A DNA stretch of 64,000 bases from Protula sp. h YS-2021. Taxonomy: Eukaryota > Annelida > Polychaeta > Sabellida > Serpulidae. The DNA lies in assembly GCA_949752745.1 (NCBI GenBank), contig OX457034.1, positions 4,167,646 to 4,231,645 on the forward strand, in the 5' to 3' direction. How positions within the stretch are numbered: position 1 is the stretch's first letter; each line of letters begins with the position of its first letter. Below are positions 23,611 through 35,967 of this stretch, one piece after another. The notes below the pieces were generated by a model. It was not told where the DNA came from. It ran no database searches and saw only the letters and a program-made list of their open reading frames with translations. The translations under genes and the position numbers were made by a program.

Positions 23611-24320
23611 CTAAGTACCCCAATACTTTGTATTCAGGGACAGTTTAGTCTGTTTTGCCGTGTCAAGTAATCAGTAATAAGCACCTTTTGTGGTGTCCAG
23701 CAATCAGTAATCAGAAGAGGTATCTTTTCCATCACACGCATACGCTCATTTCACAAACAAAATGGGAGGCGATTGATTTTGCCGAGGTGTCGTGTGCTAA
23801 TCGAACACATACTTTGTTGTTTACAAAGGTTAATTTTTACACGATTATGTTTTTTTTCTTTAGAACTTTATGACTTAATGTGTTATTCACTTTGGAAGAC
23901 TTTTTCGATTATTATGCTTTTTAAGAAGCTCCTTACGATTTAATTTGTTAGTAAAGAAATATATCTTGTTATTAAACAAGTATATATATCTCTCGATTTG
24001 TTTATAAATTTTAATGAGGAATGTATAAATATTGCAAAAAAGAATTTAAATAAAAAATATTCATGAAAGTACTTGTCTTTTATTAATACGTTGGCTTAGT
24101 TACCTCTGTTGTCAACAAATTGAAATATATATAATATATATATATAAAGAAATCAAGTTTAATAATTTTCCGTTATTTTTATAAAATATCGAATGGGAAC
24201 AAATGACCTTGAATTTTTGAAACAATTATCGTAATGGGATAAAATCGAGCGTCCCCAATGGTATGTGTGTTCGTTTCGGGCTTCTTTCTATTTAATGGCT
24301 CGTTTCAATGCCTTCATTTA
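23611..24320. other. AT-rich, no gene seen
   Basis: Strongly AT-rich with short (TA)n tracts around 24128-24148. Nothing recognisable. Confidence 0.5.
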
Positions 24321-24338
24321 CCGTCTGCGTTCAGACGG
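24321..24338. other. Perfect hairpin next to a GC-rich island
   Basis: CCGTCTG-CGTT-CAGACGG: a 7-bp perfect stem with a four-base loop, at the left border of the GC-rich block 24340-24570. Confidence 0.6.
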
Positions 24339-24362
24339 CTCTCCCTCCCCGAGACAGGCGTG

Positions 24363-24563
24363 TTAATACCATTCCCTCTGTCGGGGGATGTAGTGATTGG
24401 TGTCGCTTGCCATTGGGGTGTGCGGCACACCTACTGACAGCACCGCCCGGCCAGGACTGACAGGGTGGCGTTGCTGTCGGTTTCCGCACACCCATCCCTC
24501 CACGAGCTGCACATTGCCCACTACGCCCCCGTTCCGTAGAACAGACGCGCCGTGAGTCGGCAC
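24363..24563 (-). CDS. Unidentified GC-rich open frame
   Basis: A 66-codon minus-strand frame fills a sharply GC-rich island in AT-rich DNA and ends in TAA. The peptide has no recognised domain. It could be a terminal exon of an unknown gene or part of a repeat. Composition, not homology, is the only reason to list it. Confidence 0.2.
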   Translation of the reverse strand: MPTHGASVLRNGGVVGNVQLVEGWVCGNRQQRHPVSPGRAVLSVGVPHTPMASDTNHYIPRQREWY

Positions 24564-24569
24564 ATCCCG

Positions 24570-25305
24570 AAATGGGGCATTGGTGCGAGAAACACCAATA
24601 AAAGATTTATTACAATTGAGAGCGGGTAAGACTTATATTGTTTTCCAAGTCTACGAATTAAGGTGTGTGAAATTAAAATTTTTCTCTTCCTGCCTCAATT
24701 TGCTTGTCGGTGAGACACGAAACAATAAATACTTCGGTTCTGCGCTCCCTGAAGGAGGAGAGATTGAGGGGTGAGGGGAGGGTAAAAAAACCGGAGAATT
24801 TTGAGGACTTGTGGATTTTTAGCGTATTCAATATATTTTTTTTTCCAGGGCAGGCTTAAGTAGGAGGAATCTTTATTTGGAGATGTTTTCGCGATTCACG
24901 GCAAGATTTTCCGACAATTGTCTTTCCTGGGACTTTTTCTGAGCTCAGATACATTAACTGGCCTTAAATTCAACCTTGGCCTCATGGCTAAGCTCAGCTT
25001 TAAAAAGTTTCTACCAAATCGAAAATACCGGACTCATCTGTAAATAAATATATAAATAAAACGACATTGAAATAAAAATGTTTATTTAATTGACTAGTAT
25101 TACAACTGAGAATAAAATGTGATGACAAAAATGCGTGGTTGAAAAAAAAACCTCGATTTCAGACTGATAAATATTACGAATGTTTCACATAGTTATTTGG
25201 GGCACTTGAATTTGGCTGGGACCATTAAAATCACGAAAATAAACAAAAGCTGGATTTCTGTTTTCATAAAAGAAAAGTACAATAACCATACTAATAAGAC
25301 GACAA
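24570..25305. other. No gene seen
   Basis: AT-rich spacer. The frame at 24580-24774 is not recognised. Confidence 0.5.
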
Positions 25306-25309
25306 CACA

Positions 25310-25765
25310 ACTCAAGGCTCTCAGCTCTGCCCCCACCCCCACTCCACAATACCAACCCCATCCCAACCCCCATTCCACACTCCCAGCCCAACCCCAACCC
25401 CCACTCTACACTCCCAGCCCCACCCCACCTCACACTCCCAGCCCAACCCCCATCCAAACTCCACACTCCCAGCCCCACCCCAACCCCCACTCCACATTCC
25501 CAGCCCCACCCCAACCCCCATTCCAAACTCCCAGCCCAATCCCAACCCCCACTCTACACTCCCAGCCCCACAACACCTCACACTCCCAGCCCAACCCCCA
25601 TCCCCACTCTACACTCCCAGTCCCACCCCACCTCACACTCCCAGCCCAACCCCCATCCCCACTCCCAGCCCCACTCCACATTCCCAGCCCCACCCCAACC
25701 CCACTCCACATTCCCAGCCCCACCCCACTCCACATCCCCAGCCCCACCCCAACCCATCACCGTCC
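25310..25765. repeat. C-rich minisatellite with G-quadruplex potential on the minus strand
   Basis: Degenerate units of about 30 bp are built from CCCAACCCCCACTCCACACT and CCCAGCCCCACC. The strand asymmetry is almost complete. The complementary strand is a long series of GGGG blocks able to form G-quadruplexes. The proline-rich 226-codon frame on the plus strand and the Gly/Trp-rich minus frames are by-products. Confidence 0.85.
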
Positions 25766-26325
25766 ATCACATGATTCCCTTGGGGGGGGGCATCTATTAA
25801 CTATGCAAATTAAAATTCAGATCTTTTCTACCCCATCCCCCCCCCGCACCCCACCCCCTGACATGCAGAATTTGTGACGTCATCGCCTATGACACCAGCA
25901 TACGTAACGCCCCCTCCAACACACACCATCGCACGTAGCTTATTGGTGAAAGCTTAGAGCTAATGGGGGTAGGGTGGGGGAAGGGTGGGGGTAGGGTGGG
26001 GGCTTTGGTGCGGAAGAAAGCAATGCAAAGCACACATTTGAAATCCCACAGAGGACATCAAAGCTACACGATCACTTCAAAAATATAATCAGCACAGAAC
26101 GGGCTGAGTCATGACGTCATGATCTCTACACAACGCCTCCTTCTCCGGTAGAGCTCTGAGATTTAACAAATAAACCAACTCGTGAACTGCAGAAAGATAC
26201 ACGAAAGTCACAACTTGACCTTTTTAAGCAAGATCTGGAAACTGTCCCCGACATTTCGTCACGTTTCAATAACTGAGATCAAAACTACAAAACGTATATT
26301 TTATGCCGAAGAATTAGAAATTAAT
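25766..26325. other. No gene; contains a G-quadruplex-type block
   Basis: At about 25964-26002 the plus strand has consecutive TAGGGTGGGGG / AAGGGTGGGGG blocks, a textbook G-quadruplex pattern. The rest is unremarkable. Confidence 0.6.
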
Positions 26326-26329
26326 ACAA

Positions 26330-26770
26330 ATTTACTATAACCGTATTGATCGCGCATCAAAGATGTGCCATTTCATATTTATTCCTTTATTATTTTTCAT
26401 CAATAAATAACTTTTGACATCACAAAATTATTTACTTATATCATAATCTCAACGTTCATATCAAAAATTGATTTTTGATGTCAACAAATAATTTCTGACA
26501 TCAATAATTTATTTTATTAACTAATTATATCAAAACTGAACTGAATAAGTGCTATTGAAAATTCTTCTATTGATATCCTTAAAAGACACTAAGTACGTGA
26601 TATCTATAAATCCATTCTTGACATCATTAGAGCAATTTTTGATATAACATTACTAAAATATCAGGCATCCATATATTGATAAAACACAAATTACTGCTGT
26701 CAGGATTTAACTTCATATATCAAGAATTCAGTTGTATATGAATAATCATATATATGACATCACTAATCTA
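26330..26770. repeat. Degenerate TTTTTGAYATCA repeat region
   Basis: Very AT-rich DNA in which TTTTTGATGTCAA, TTTCTGACATCAAT, TTCTTGACATCATT and similar words recur every 30-60 bp, often around a GATATC palindrome. It looks like an old, eroded tandem array. Confidence 0.5.
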
Positions 26771-26862
26771 TTTTTTGCATGAAGAGTTACTGAAATAAAG
26801 GAATGAAACTGAAATAAAGGAATGAAACTGAAAACGGCATTTCATAAGAACTCCAGCGTCTT

Positions 26863-27213
26863 AACTCGGAATACACCAGGTTGTTACGGCGTGACAAAGT
26901 CAACACGGAATACACCAGGTTGTTACGGCGTGACAAAGTCAACACGGAATACACCAGGTTGTTACGGCGTGACAAAGTCAACACGGAATACACCAGGTTG
27001 TTACGGCGTGACAAAGTCAACACGGAATACACCAGGTTGTTACGGCGTGACAAAGTCAACACGGAATACACCAGGTTGTTACGGCGTGACAAAGTCAACA
27101 CGGAATACACCAGGTTGTTACGGCGTGACAAAGTCAACACGGAATACACCGGGTTGTTACGGCGTGACAAAGTCAACTCGGAATACACCAGGTTGTTACG
27201 GCGTGACAAAGTC
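26863..27213. repeat. 39-bp minisatellite, nine nearly identical copies
   Basis: The unit is AACACGGAATACACCAGG followed by TTGTTACGGCGTGACAAAGTC split over 39 bp; 351 bp equals nine units. Only the first and the last two junctions differ (ACTCGG for ACACGG) and one copy has CCGGG for CCAGG. Because 39 is a multiple of 3, every frame without a stop stays open and gives 13-residue peptide repeats such as STRNTPGCYGVTK. The uniformity points to recent expansion. Confidence 0.92.
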
Positions 27214-27354
27214 AACTCGACACTTTATAAGACTAGGCAATTTCTCACTTGTTAATCAGATTCTTAAGTAAAACGTCATAAATAAAAGCTAAAAAAACTT
27301 CACTATCTGCGTATAAACAAAATGGCCGTGACATCAAAGGCAAGTTCATCGCAA
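27214..27354. other. Spacer
   Basis: Short unique-looking spacer between two arrays. Confidence 0.5.
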
Positions 27355-27476
27355 CATTGATGGACAACACTGATGGACAACATTGATGGACAACACTGAT
27401 GGACAACATTGATGGACAACACTGATGGACAATATTGATGGACAACACTGATGGACAATATTGATGGACAACACTG
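27355..27476. repeat. 15-bp tandem repeat, eight copies
   Basis: Units TTGATGGACAACACT and TGATGGACAACATTG alternate, with some TATTG variants, so a 30-bp dimer is visible. Confidence 0.85.
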
Positions 27477-29530
27477 CATACATTTATAAAATAAAGTGTA
27501 TAAAAAGCAACAAAAAAAAATGACTATATAAAGTATGTAAATACATAAATAAAACCTCTACAAAAAACGGAAAGTTAAGCACTTTGAGTATCGCACCAAA
27601 TTGCCAGTCATTCCAACAGCCAAATTGTGGTGTGTATGATGTCGTGAACCGACTTCCACATCGCCCCGTAAAAGAACAACGATTTAACACACCACAATCT
27701 GTGTTCTGAGACAGAAACTCTTCCTAATGACACTGATAGCACACATCGCTAACGACACAAAACAATAATAACCAAGACAGTTCCTTCCACCAAAACGAAA
27801 GCACAACGCGTGATCGCTCGGTAATGTCTTGTATAAATAGTAAACATGTATATCACTAGAGTGCCTGACATGTAACTCGAGTGCCTGACATATAACTCGA
27901 GTGTCTGACATATAAATAATAAGCGACACCTTTGAGACATTTTCCCACACCACATATCACCAGTAGCACTTACATCACGACCGCGGGATGCCCAGAGAAA
28001 AGGCAGGAAAAACTGATTAATTTGTCCCAAATCCCAGCAAGATATTGTCGCTGCTTTTGGCCAATTCGTCAAAAAAATAAAGTAAAATAAAATGAACTTA
28101 GACCAATTTCGCTGCTTGCAAATGGGTGCAAAAATGATAACCTTGCACGAGAACACTTAATTTTACATTTCTGATGGGGTTTGGTTTCGTCACAATATGT
28201 ATCTGTCTACAAAATGAGCTATATTTTACACACCACAATTTTGTTATAGGACTGACTGAGTCACATGACGAACTAGCAACGTCACATATAAATGTGTACG
28301 CAGAATATTCCCCGACTCATCCCAACTCACGCATCATTTTTCAAGCTTTATGCACAAATGAACACTAAACACAGAACGCGTTACTGTTATACGTAGCAGA
28401 ACTGAATCTTCACATCAACGACATCTCCTCATAAAGTAATTAGATTTTCAATGATTTGGGCTCAAACCTAAATTGCTTCAATAAATGATTCTGAACGAGG
28501 TGAACAACAAAGACCGAAATCCTGAAAATTCCAACTATCAGACGGATACCCAAACTCAGATGTTTCAAAGCACTGTTTCGCGATGTGTACGTAACATAAA
28601 TAAGCAACATTTTACACACCATAATTCTACTAAAGGAGATAATGAGGATACTGTCGGAATTTCTTACAAAGAAAAGAATGTGTTTATTTGTTGTTGTGTG
28701 TGCAATAACTTTATTAAATATTAAACTCACGCGCTTGATAAAGAGATTTCACTGAACCTTAAATGGATGGATCGGTGGATTTAACAATTTGCCAGTCTGG
28801 ATATAGCAGAGGTCGGACACAATACCACTGGCATCTTCCTTAAGATAAGACCGCAAAATACAGTCATTCGCTTTCGAAGAAGCCAGGGTGATCTTCGTCT
28901 CCTGAATGAAATTTCAATGGAATGCATAAAGTCTATATATTGTAAAGTGATTAATCTTTCGTTTCGCGAATTTCAATATTTTACACAGCACAATCACGTT
29001 ATTGGATAAAGTAAGGATAACTTATCTGTCTAATGCAAAATTCCAACACTGACAACGAATTAAAAAAAAGAAAAATATGGAAGTTCAGATCAATATCAAC
29101 AAAAAAAAAGATGCTGAATGCACCTTAAAAGATGCTGAATGCACCTTAAAAGATGCTGAATGCACCTTAAAACTGAATTCTGAGACCAACAAGACCCCAG
29201 TCATTTGTTGTGGGCTATTTCTCAATCATGTCTTCCGATGCACATAATCACTACACGAAAACAAGCTAAGATTACCGAGATGTGAGTGCTGAAATGATTA
29301 AACGCCATGCAATAAAAGTTCAGTTGCCCGGCGAAAAATCTCAAAATTAACAATGTTCCCCTTGTTGCTAATTAAATGCTGTGTTTCAATATAGTTGATT
29401 TCGTGAATTTAAATCGAAATAAATTTTACACACCATAATCGGCTGACGGGACTTCTTGAGGAGATTAACTTAAAGTAAATAATTGTGAGACATAAATCAA
29501 TGTTTTCGACACGTGACTCCTGTAGCTGCT
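27477..29530. repeat. Diverged repeats sharing a TTTTACACACCACAAT core
   Basis: Cores lie near 27618 (opposite strand), 27685, 28208, 28608, 28977, 29422 and 29630. Several are preceded by GTTTCGCGAAT-like sequence 20-40 bp upstream and followed by GGA...GAGGATA-like sequence. This suggests eroded copies of one roughly 400-bp element. No coding frame in this interval is convincing. Confidence 0.5.
29105..29172. repeat. 21-bp direct repeat, three copies
   Basis: AAAAGATGCTGAATGCACCTT is repeated three times exactly. Confidence 0.85.
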
Positions 29531-29545
29531 ACAAGACTCGTCACA

Positions 29546-29551
29546 TTTATT
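29546..29551 (-). terminator. Candidate polyadenylation signal of the KLHL gene
   Basis: AATAAA on the minus strand about 280 nt after the KLHL stop codon. No closer canonical hexamer was seen. Confidence 0.5.
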
Positions 29552-29776
29552 TCCAAATGCCATCTATAATACTTAATACAGGCAAAAATGAGAACACCCT
29601 AAATCTGTCGTCAAAATGTCACGATACTGACATTTTACACACCACAGTCTCGTTTGCGGAAGTGTTGAGGACACAGACTGTTGGAAAAGTTGAAAAACAC
29701 ACACACACATACACTTTCGGATACGCATAAATAAAGCGAAATCCTCTTCCGCGTACACCTACACCCTCCCTCCGAC

Positions 29777-29828
29777 AACCACCGCCCCCCTCGCCCCTCA
29801 CCCGTCCCCCACCCCCACCCCCGCCCCT
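29777..29828 (-). promoter_or_regulatory. Possible RNA G-quadruplex just after the KLHL stop
   Basis: Read on the transcript strand, GGGGCGGGGGTGGGGGTGGG begins within a few bases of the TGA stop and is followed by more G-runs. It would sit at the very start of the 3' UTR. Function is inference. Confidence 0.5.
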
Positions 29829-29829
29829 T

Positions 29830-30032
29830 TCAGTCGTCTCGGTCGCGTACGAGTTCTTTCGGAATGTTGGCGACGACGCAGGCGAAGGTGCTCATGACTG
29901 TGGGCAGCTCGTGGCCCTCCCGCCACGCCTGCGAGCCGTCGTCGGCCGTGCTTAGGACGTACGTCCCCGCCATCCACGACTTGTCGTCCTCCCCGCCTAC
30001 CACCATCACCGTGTCCCCGTACTTCACGACGC
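29830..30032 (-). CDS. KLHL exon J (last): kelch blade 6 and stop
   Basis: Acceptor TCGGGCAG, then 203 bp ending in TGA. It encodes VVKYGDTVMVVGG and the final blade, ending KELVRDRDD. Phase continues from exon I (one base carried over). Confidence 0.9.
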
Positions 30033-33000
30033 CTGCCCGAGAGAAGAAAAAAATGAAGTTCTTAACTCTGGGGCAGTAGATTGTTCATGGCGGAGTACGC
30101 GGATACTATACTAGGCCGTGTTAGGCAGGCCACGCGGACACTAGACTGATTATGACAAGGTACATGGACACTAGACTGGCAGGGTACTGGGACAGTACAC
30201 TGTTCATGGCGGAGTACGCGGATACTACACTAGGCCGTGCCAGGCAGGCCACGAGGACACTAGACTGATTATGACAAGGTACATGGACACTAGACTGGCA
30301 GGGTACTGGGACAGTACACTGTTCATGGCGGAGTACGCGGATACTACACTAGGCCGTGCCAGGCAGGCCACGCGGACACTAGACTGATTATGACAAGGTA
30401 CATGGACACTAAACTGGCAGGGTACTGGGACAGTACACTGTTCATGGCGGAGTACGCGGATACTACACTAGGCCGTGCTAGGCAGGCCACGCGGACACTA
30501 GACTGATAATGACAAGGTACATGGACACTAGACTGGCAGGGTACTGGGACAGTACACTGTTCATGACGGAGTACGCGGATACTACACTAGGCCGTGCTAG
30601 GCAGGCCACGCGGACACTAGACTGATTATGACAAGGTACATGGACACTAGACTGGCAGGGTACTGGGACAGTACACTGTTCATGGCGGAGTACGCGGATA
30701 CTACACTAGGCCGTGCAAGGCAGGCCACGCGGACACTAGACTGATTATGACAAGGTACATGGACACTAGATTGGCAGGGTACTGGGACAGTACACTGTTC
30801 ATGACGGAGTACGCGGATACTACACTAGGCCGTGCTAGGCAGGCCACGCGGACACTAGACTGATTATGACAAGGTACATGGACACTAGATTGGCAGGGTA
30901 CTGGGACAGTACACTGTTCATGGCAGAGTACGCGGATACTACACTAGGCCGTGCTAGGCAGGCCACGCGGACACTAGACTGATTATGACAAGGTACATGG
31001 ACACTAGACTGGCAGGGTACTGGGACAGTACACTGTTCATGACGGAGTACGCGGATACTACACTAGGCCGTGCAAGGCAGGCCACGCGGACACTAGACTG
31101 ATTATGACAAGGTACATGGACACTAGACTGGCAGGGTACTGGGACAGTACACTGTTCATGGCGGAGTACGCGGATACTACACTAGGCCGTGCTAGGCAGG
31201 CCACGCGGACACTAGACTGATAATGACAAGGTACATGGACACTAGACTGGCAGGGTACTGGGACAGTACACTGTTCATGACGGAGTACGCGGATACTACA
31301 CTAGGCCGTGCTAGGCAGGCCACGCGGACACTAGACTGATTATGACAAGGTACACGGACACTAGATCGTTCGCAGCAGAATACATGGACACTATACTTTG
31401 CATGACAGGGACCGTTAATGGCAGAGTACGCGGACACTAAGCTATTCATGGTGGAGTATATGGACACTATATTGTGAAACACACGGTGCGCCGACACTAG
31501 ACGGATTATGACAAGGTACACGAACACTGGAATCATTATGACAAGGTACGCGGACACTAGACTGTTCATGACATTTAAATGGACACTTGACTATTCACAG
31601 CAGTGTACGCGGACAGTAGACTGCCAATGGCAGGGTACGCGGACACCAGACTGTGCATGACAGGGTACAAGGGCGCCAGAAGGTACACGGCATTTGATGC
31701 TGACATTAGACTGTTCATGGTAGAATACGTGGATACAAAACGGTGCTTCAGGGTACGCTGACACTAGACTATTCACAGTAGGATACACGAACACTAGACT
31801 GTTCTTGGCAGGATACGGGGACACTGTACATGACGTACACAGCAGGCTACATGAACACTATACCATGATACAGCATGGTACATGGACACTAGACTGTACA
31901 CAGCAGGCTACATGAACACTTTACCATGATACAGCATGGTACATGGACACGAGACTGTACACAGCAGGCTACATGAACACTTTACCATGATACAGCATGG
32001 TACATGGACACTAGACTGTACATGTACAGAATACTACGAATCTGAATACAGACCGGCGCCACAAAGCGCGTTGGGGATCTCGGGACCGGGGCTCCACTGG
32101 GCCGTGTGCGGGTCGAACACCTCCGTGGAGGCCACGCAGTGCTCAGGCAGCAACTCGCGGCGCCATTTCGCGCTCACTTTGGAGTTTCCGCCTGTGAGAA
32201 AACAACCAGAATATTGTGCGTAACAACCCATGTTTCTGCACTGCTTTGTCTTAGGGAAATGCTGCAATCTGATTGGTCGACCCATATCTCAACAAATTTT
32301 CAATGTTCACCGGAACGGAAAAGTCGATAGATATTGCAGTTGTTTGTAATCTTTATAATCAAAGCATATATTGACTGATGAACATATTGTTAACCAGTTG
32401 CGAAAATGTTGACCCAAAGATCAACATTTTCTTACTCGCCAACAACACTTCATGTTGGCTCGATTCATGTCAATATCTACTAAAAGTTGATATTTTCGAT
32501 ATTTTTGAAAGAAAAGACCCTGATGAGTTACTACAAGCAGGTGAGGAATGTTTGTACGGAAAAAGCTACACTCACCTATGACGTAAATCTTATTTTTGAA
32601 GACGACACCACCAGCTAGGGCCCTGGGTGTGGCCATGGCACCGAGCTCCGTCCAGGCATTCTCCTCGGGGTCGTATCTACCACAGAGAATGGCCATCGTT
32701 AGCCGACACTGACATGCTCTGGTCACCGGTAGGGCATGAAGCGAGTGTCAAAGGTCAACACGGACTGATGAGCATGAAGCGAGTGTCAAAGGTCAACACG
32801 GACTGATGAGCATGAACCCAGTAAGCACAGAAAATTTTCCCATGTGGGATACGTATGGTTTTTAATTGGGATTTGCATGGGAAGGTGGGAAAGGGGAAAA
32901 CCCATATTAATCCCGTGGAGAAAGGAGCCATTTCTGGGTGGGAAATGCCTGGGTTTTCCCACCCTGGGAAACCCCCTGTAAAATACACATGAAATATGTA

Positions 33001-35915
33001 TGGGAATGCCCATGTAAATCCCACCCGGGTAAACCCAGGTGGGTCCCAACTGGGAAATGCATGGATTATGCGTGGGAATTCCGACCATGGATTTTACCTC
33101 GATATTTGTCTCATTCCCATGCTAATCCCTGCATGGGATTCACGTGGGAAGGCCAAAAATAAGCCTGGGTTTTACATGGGTTTTACTTGGGTGTGCTTAC
33201 CGGGAAGCGAGTGTCAAAGGTCAACACGGACTGATGAGCATGAAGCGAGTGTCAAAGGTCAACACGGACTGATGAGCATGAAGCGAGTGTCAAAGGTCAA
33301 CACGGACTGATGAGCATGAAGCGAGTGTCAAAGGTTAACACGGACTGATGAGCATGAAGCGAGTGTCAAAGGTCAACACGGACTGATGAGCCAAAACAAC
33401 CCCCTGCTTCGTCGTATTGTCTGTGACGTGTGGGAAATGGCAAACCGGAAGTGCTTGCTGGCCAATCATTCAAGTGTGCACCTAAATCTCATTCAAACAG
33501 GTGCACATGGATGCAAGAAAACCAAGGATTGATTCATTTGGGCGTTTGGGAAAGAAGGAACATTCGCAACAACATGCTCTACGCTTGCAGAAGACAGACC
33601 CAATAATAAACAACACCGAGAAGACTAATTCTCCAATAGGTGACAGTGAGAGAAGAAATGTGCCAAACCTGAAGGCCATATCGGACATGTCGCTGGTTGT
33701 TTCGCCGCCAAAGACGTAGAGCTTGCCTTTGTGACTGACCGCCGTCATGCATCGCAGCGGTCGCGGCATCGGGCACACCTCTGTCCACGCATTCGACTGG
33801 ATGTCGTATTTCTCTACGGACGTCAACAAGTCGGCTTCGCTTTGACCTCCGACCGCGAATAATACACTGGACAGAAAAAATGATCGACGTTTTGCATAAA
33901 TCTTCCAACAGGCAAATTGGTGTTATGGAAAAAAAAACCTTTTGAAAATCAATCCGTATATTTTATTAAATCATTCATAAACCTCAATTAAACATCTTCT
34001 CTGAAATAAATAAATTTTAACTGAACTAAGAATAAGTACAAACATACAATAAGCGAAAGAGAGGGATGGAAATGAGACGCAAGGAGTGAGTATGTAACAG
34101 TATGTAACATTATGTAACATTATGTAACAGTATGTAACAGCATGTAACAGTATGTAACAGTATGTAACAGTATATAACAGCACGTAACAGTTTGTAACAA
34201 ATGTAACACATGTAACAGTATGTAACAGCACGTAACAGTATGTAACAAATGCAACAGCATGTAACAGCACGTAACAGTATGTAACAGCACGTAACAGCAT
34301 GTAACAGTATGTAACAGCATGTAACAGTATGTAACAGCATGTAACAAAATGTAACAATATGTAACAGTATGTATCAGCACGTAAGAGCATGTAACAGAAT
34401 GTAACAGCATGCAGCAGAATGTAACAGCAAGTCTAATGTAAAATGATAAAACCACACGAGCGGGGTTCAATAACCCGAAAACCCCTCCCACACTCTGTAG
34501 CACAGGCAGCCTGAAAGGCGAGCGCGAACAGTGCTCAAGGCTAAGGAAGGGTTCTCCGATCAGTCCAAATGCGAAAGTGGTTTTATTTTTATTTTATGAA
34601 TTTTGGTAGATGCACAGTCTCTCATAAATTATATGTCTTTTTGTGCATTCTCTGCGACGCTTTCTGTGGCGTAAGTTTATGTTGTTATGCCGATGTCAAG
34701 TACACACTTCAGTAGTCAAGTACACACTTTTGGTAGTCAAGTACACACTTTTGGTAGTCAAGTACACACTTTCAGTAGTCAAGTACACACTTTCAGTAGT
34801 CAAGTACACACTTTCAGTAGTCAAATACACACTTTCAGTAGCTGAGTACACACTTTCAGTAGTCAAGTACACACTTTTGGTAGTCAAGTACACACTTTCA
34901 GTAGTCAGGTACACACTTTCAGTAGTCAAGTACACACTTTCAGTAGTCAAGTACACACTTTCAGTAGTCGAGTACACACTTTCAGTAATCAAGTACACAT
35001 TTTCAGTAGTCAAGCACACACTTTCAGTAGTCGCGTACACTTTCAGTAGTCAAGTACACACTTTCAGTAGTGCGCAGCGTGACGTTATCCATACTAGAAT
35101 ACGGCTGTGTGTAACGATCGGGCGCATCTACCAGGCTAAATTCCACTGTTTTCTGAGGGAAAGAAAGGAGGAAGACGGAGCTAGTGACGTCAATAAGAAA
35201 GGCTCACCCGTCGACCATGACTAGCGAGAACTGAGATCGTCCGTGGTGCATTTTGGCCTTCACCTGCCACGAGCCAAAATGCCTGTCATACAGGAAGAGG
35301 TTTGCGGATACTCCCTCAGAAGTGACAGGACCTCGGTAATTGATTTTGCGGATAGCTCCACCAGCTAAAAATATCTGGTTATCACCCGTAATGCAGGCGC
35401 CTACAAAAGAAGCCATTCACTGTGTTGGTGCTCACAGACAAGACATCTTATATATATATATATATGTTACAGAGGATCTGTGTAATTAGGGATTTCATGA
35501 AACCCCTAGGGAATTCGTGTGATGAATAAGCTCATATTGATTATAAAACTATTTTGAAAAATTATCCATTCAGGAAAGCTGTTTAGTGGTTCTTCAAAAC
35601 TGTGTATCCCTTTTCACATCGAAAGGAATTGGAATTTCAAACATTACCATCAAAAATAACTGAATTTGGCGTGAAATGTGACATAAGTTACATAGGATAA
35701 AAAATATCGCTAAATTCAGGTACTGAAGTATCTCATGAATGATAGTTTGGCAATCGAGTGCTTTGAGTATATTAATTCAAAATCTACAATTAATTTCGGT
35801 AAAATACTACATTGCAAACATGAAAATTCTCAATAAAAACATCGAAATTGATTGAGCAAGTCATTACACGAATCCACTAGGGATTTCATGAAATCCCTAA
35901 TTTCACAGATTCCCT

Positions 35916-35967
<52 letters not shown>

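Noticed and set aside
25197..25877. Proline-rich 226-codon frame and Gly/Trp-rich minus frames
   Set aside because: Low-complexity translation of a C-rich array.
26822..27271. 149-codon frame with 13-residue repeats
   Set aside because: It is a by-product of a 39-bp minisatellite; the opposite strand and a second frame are equally open.
33971..34503. Cys/Tyr/Leu-rich minus-strand frames
   Set aside because: They are translations of the 10-bp GTAACAGTAT array.
34643..35224. 193-codon frame with VVKYTLS repeats
   Set aside because: A 21-bp array inside a KLHL intron; no start context or domain.
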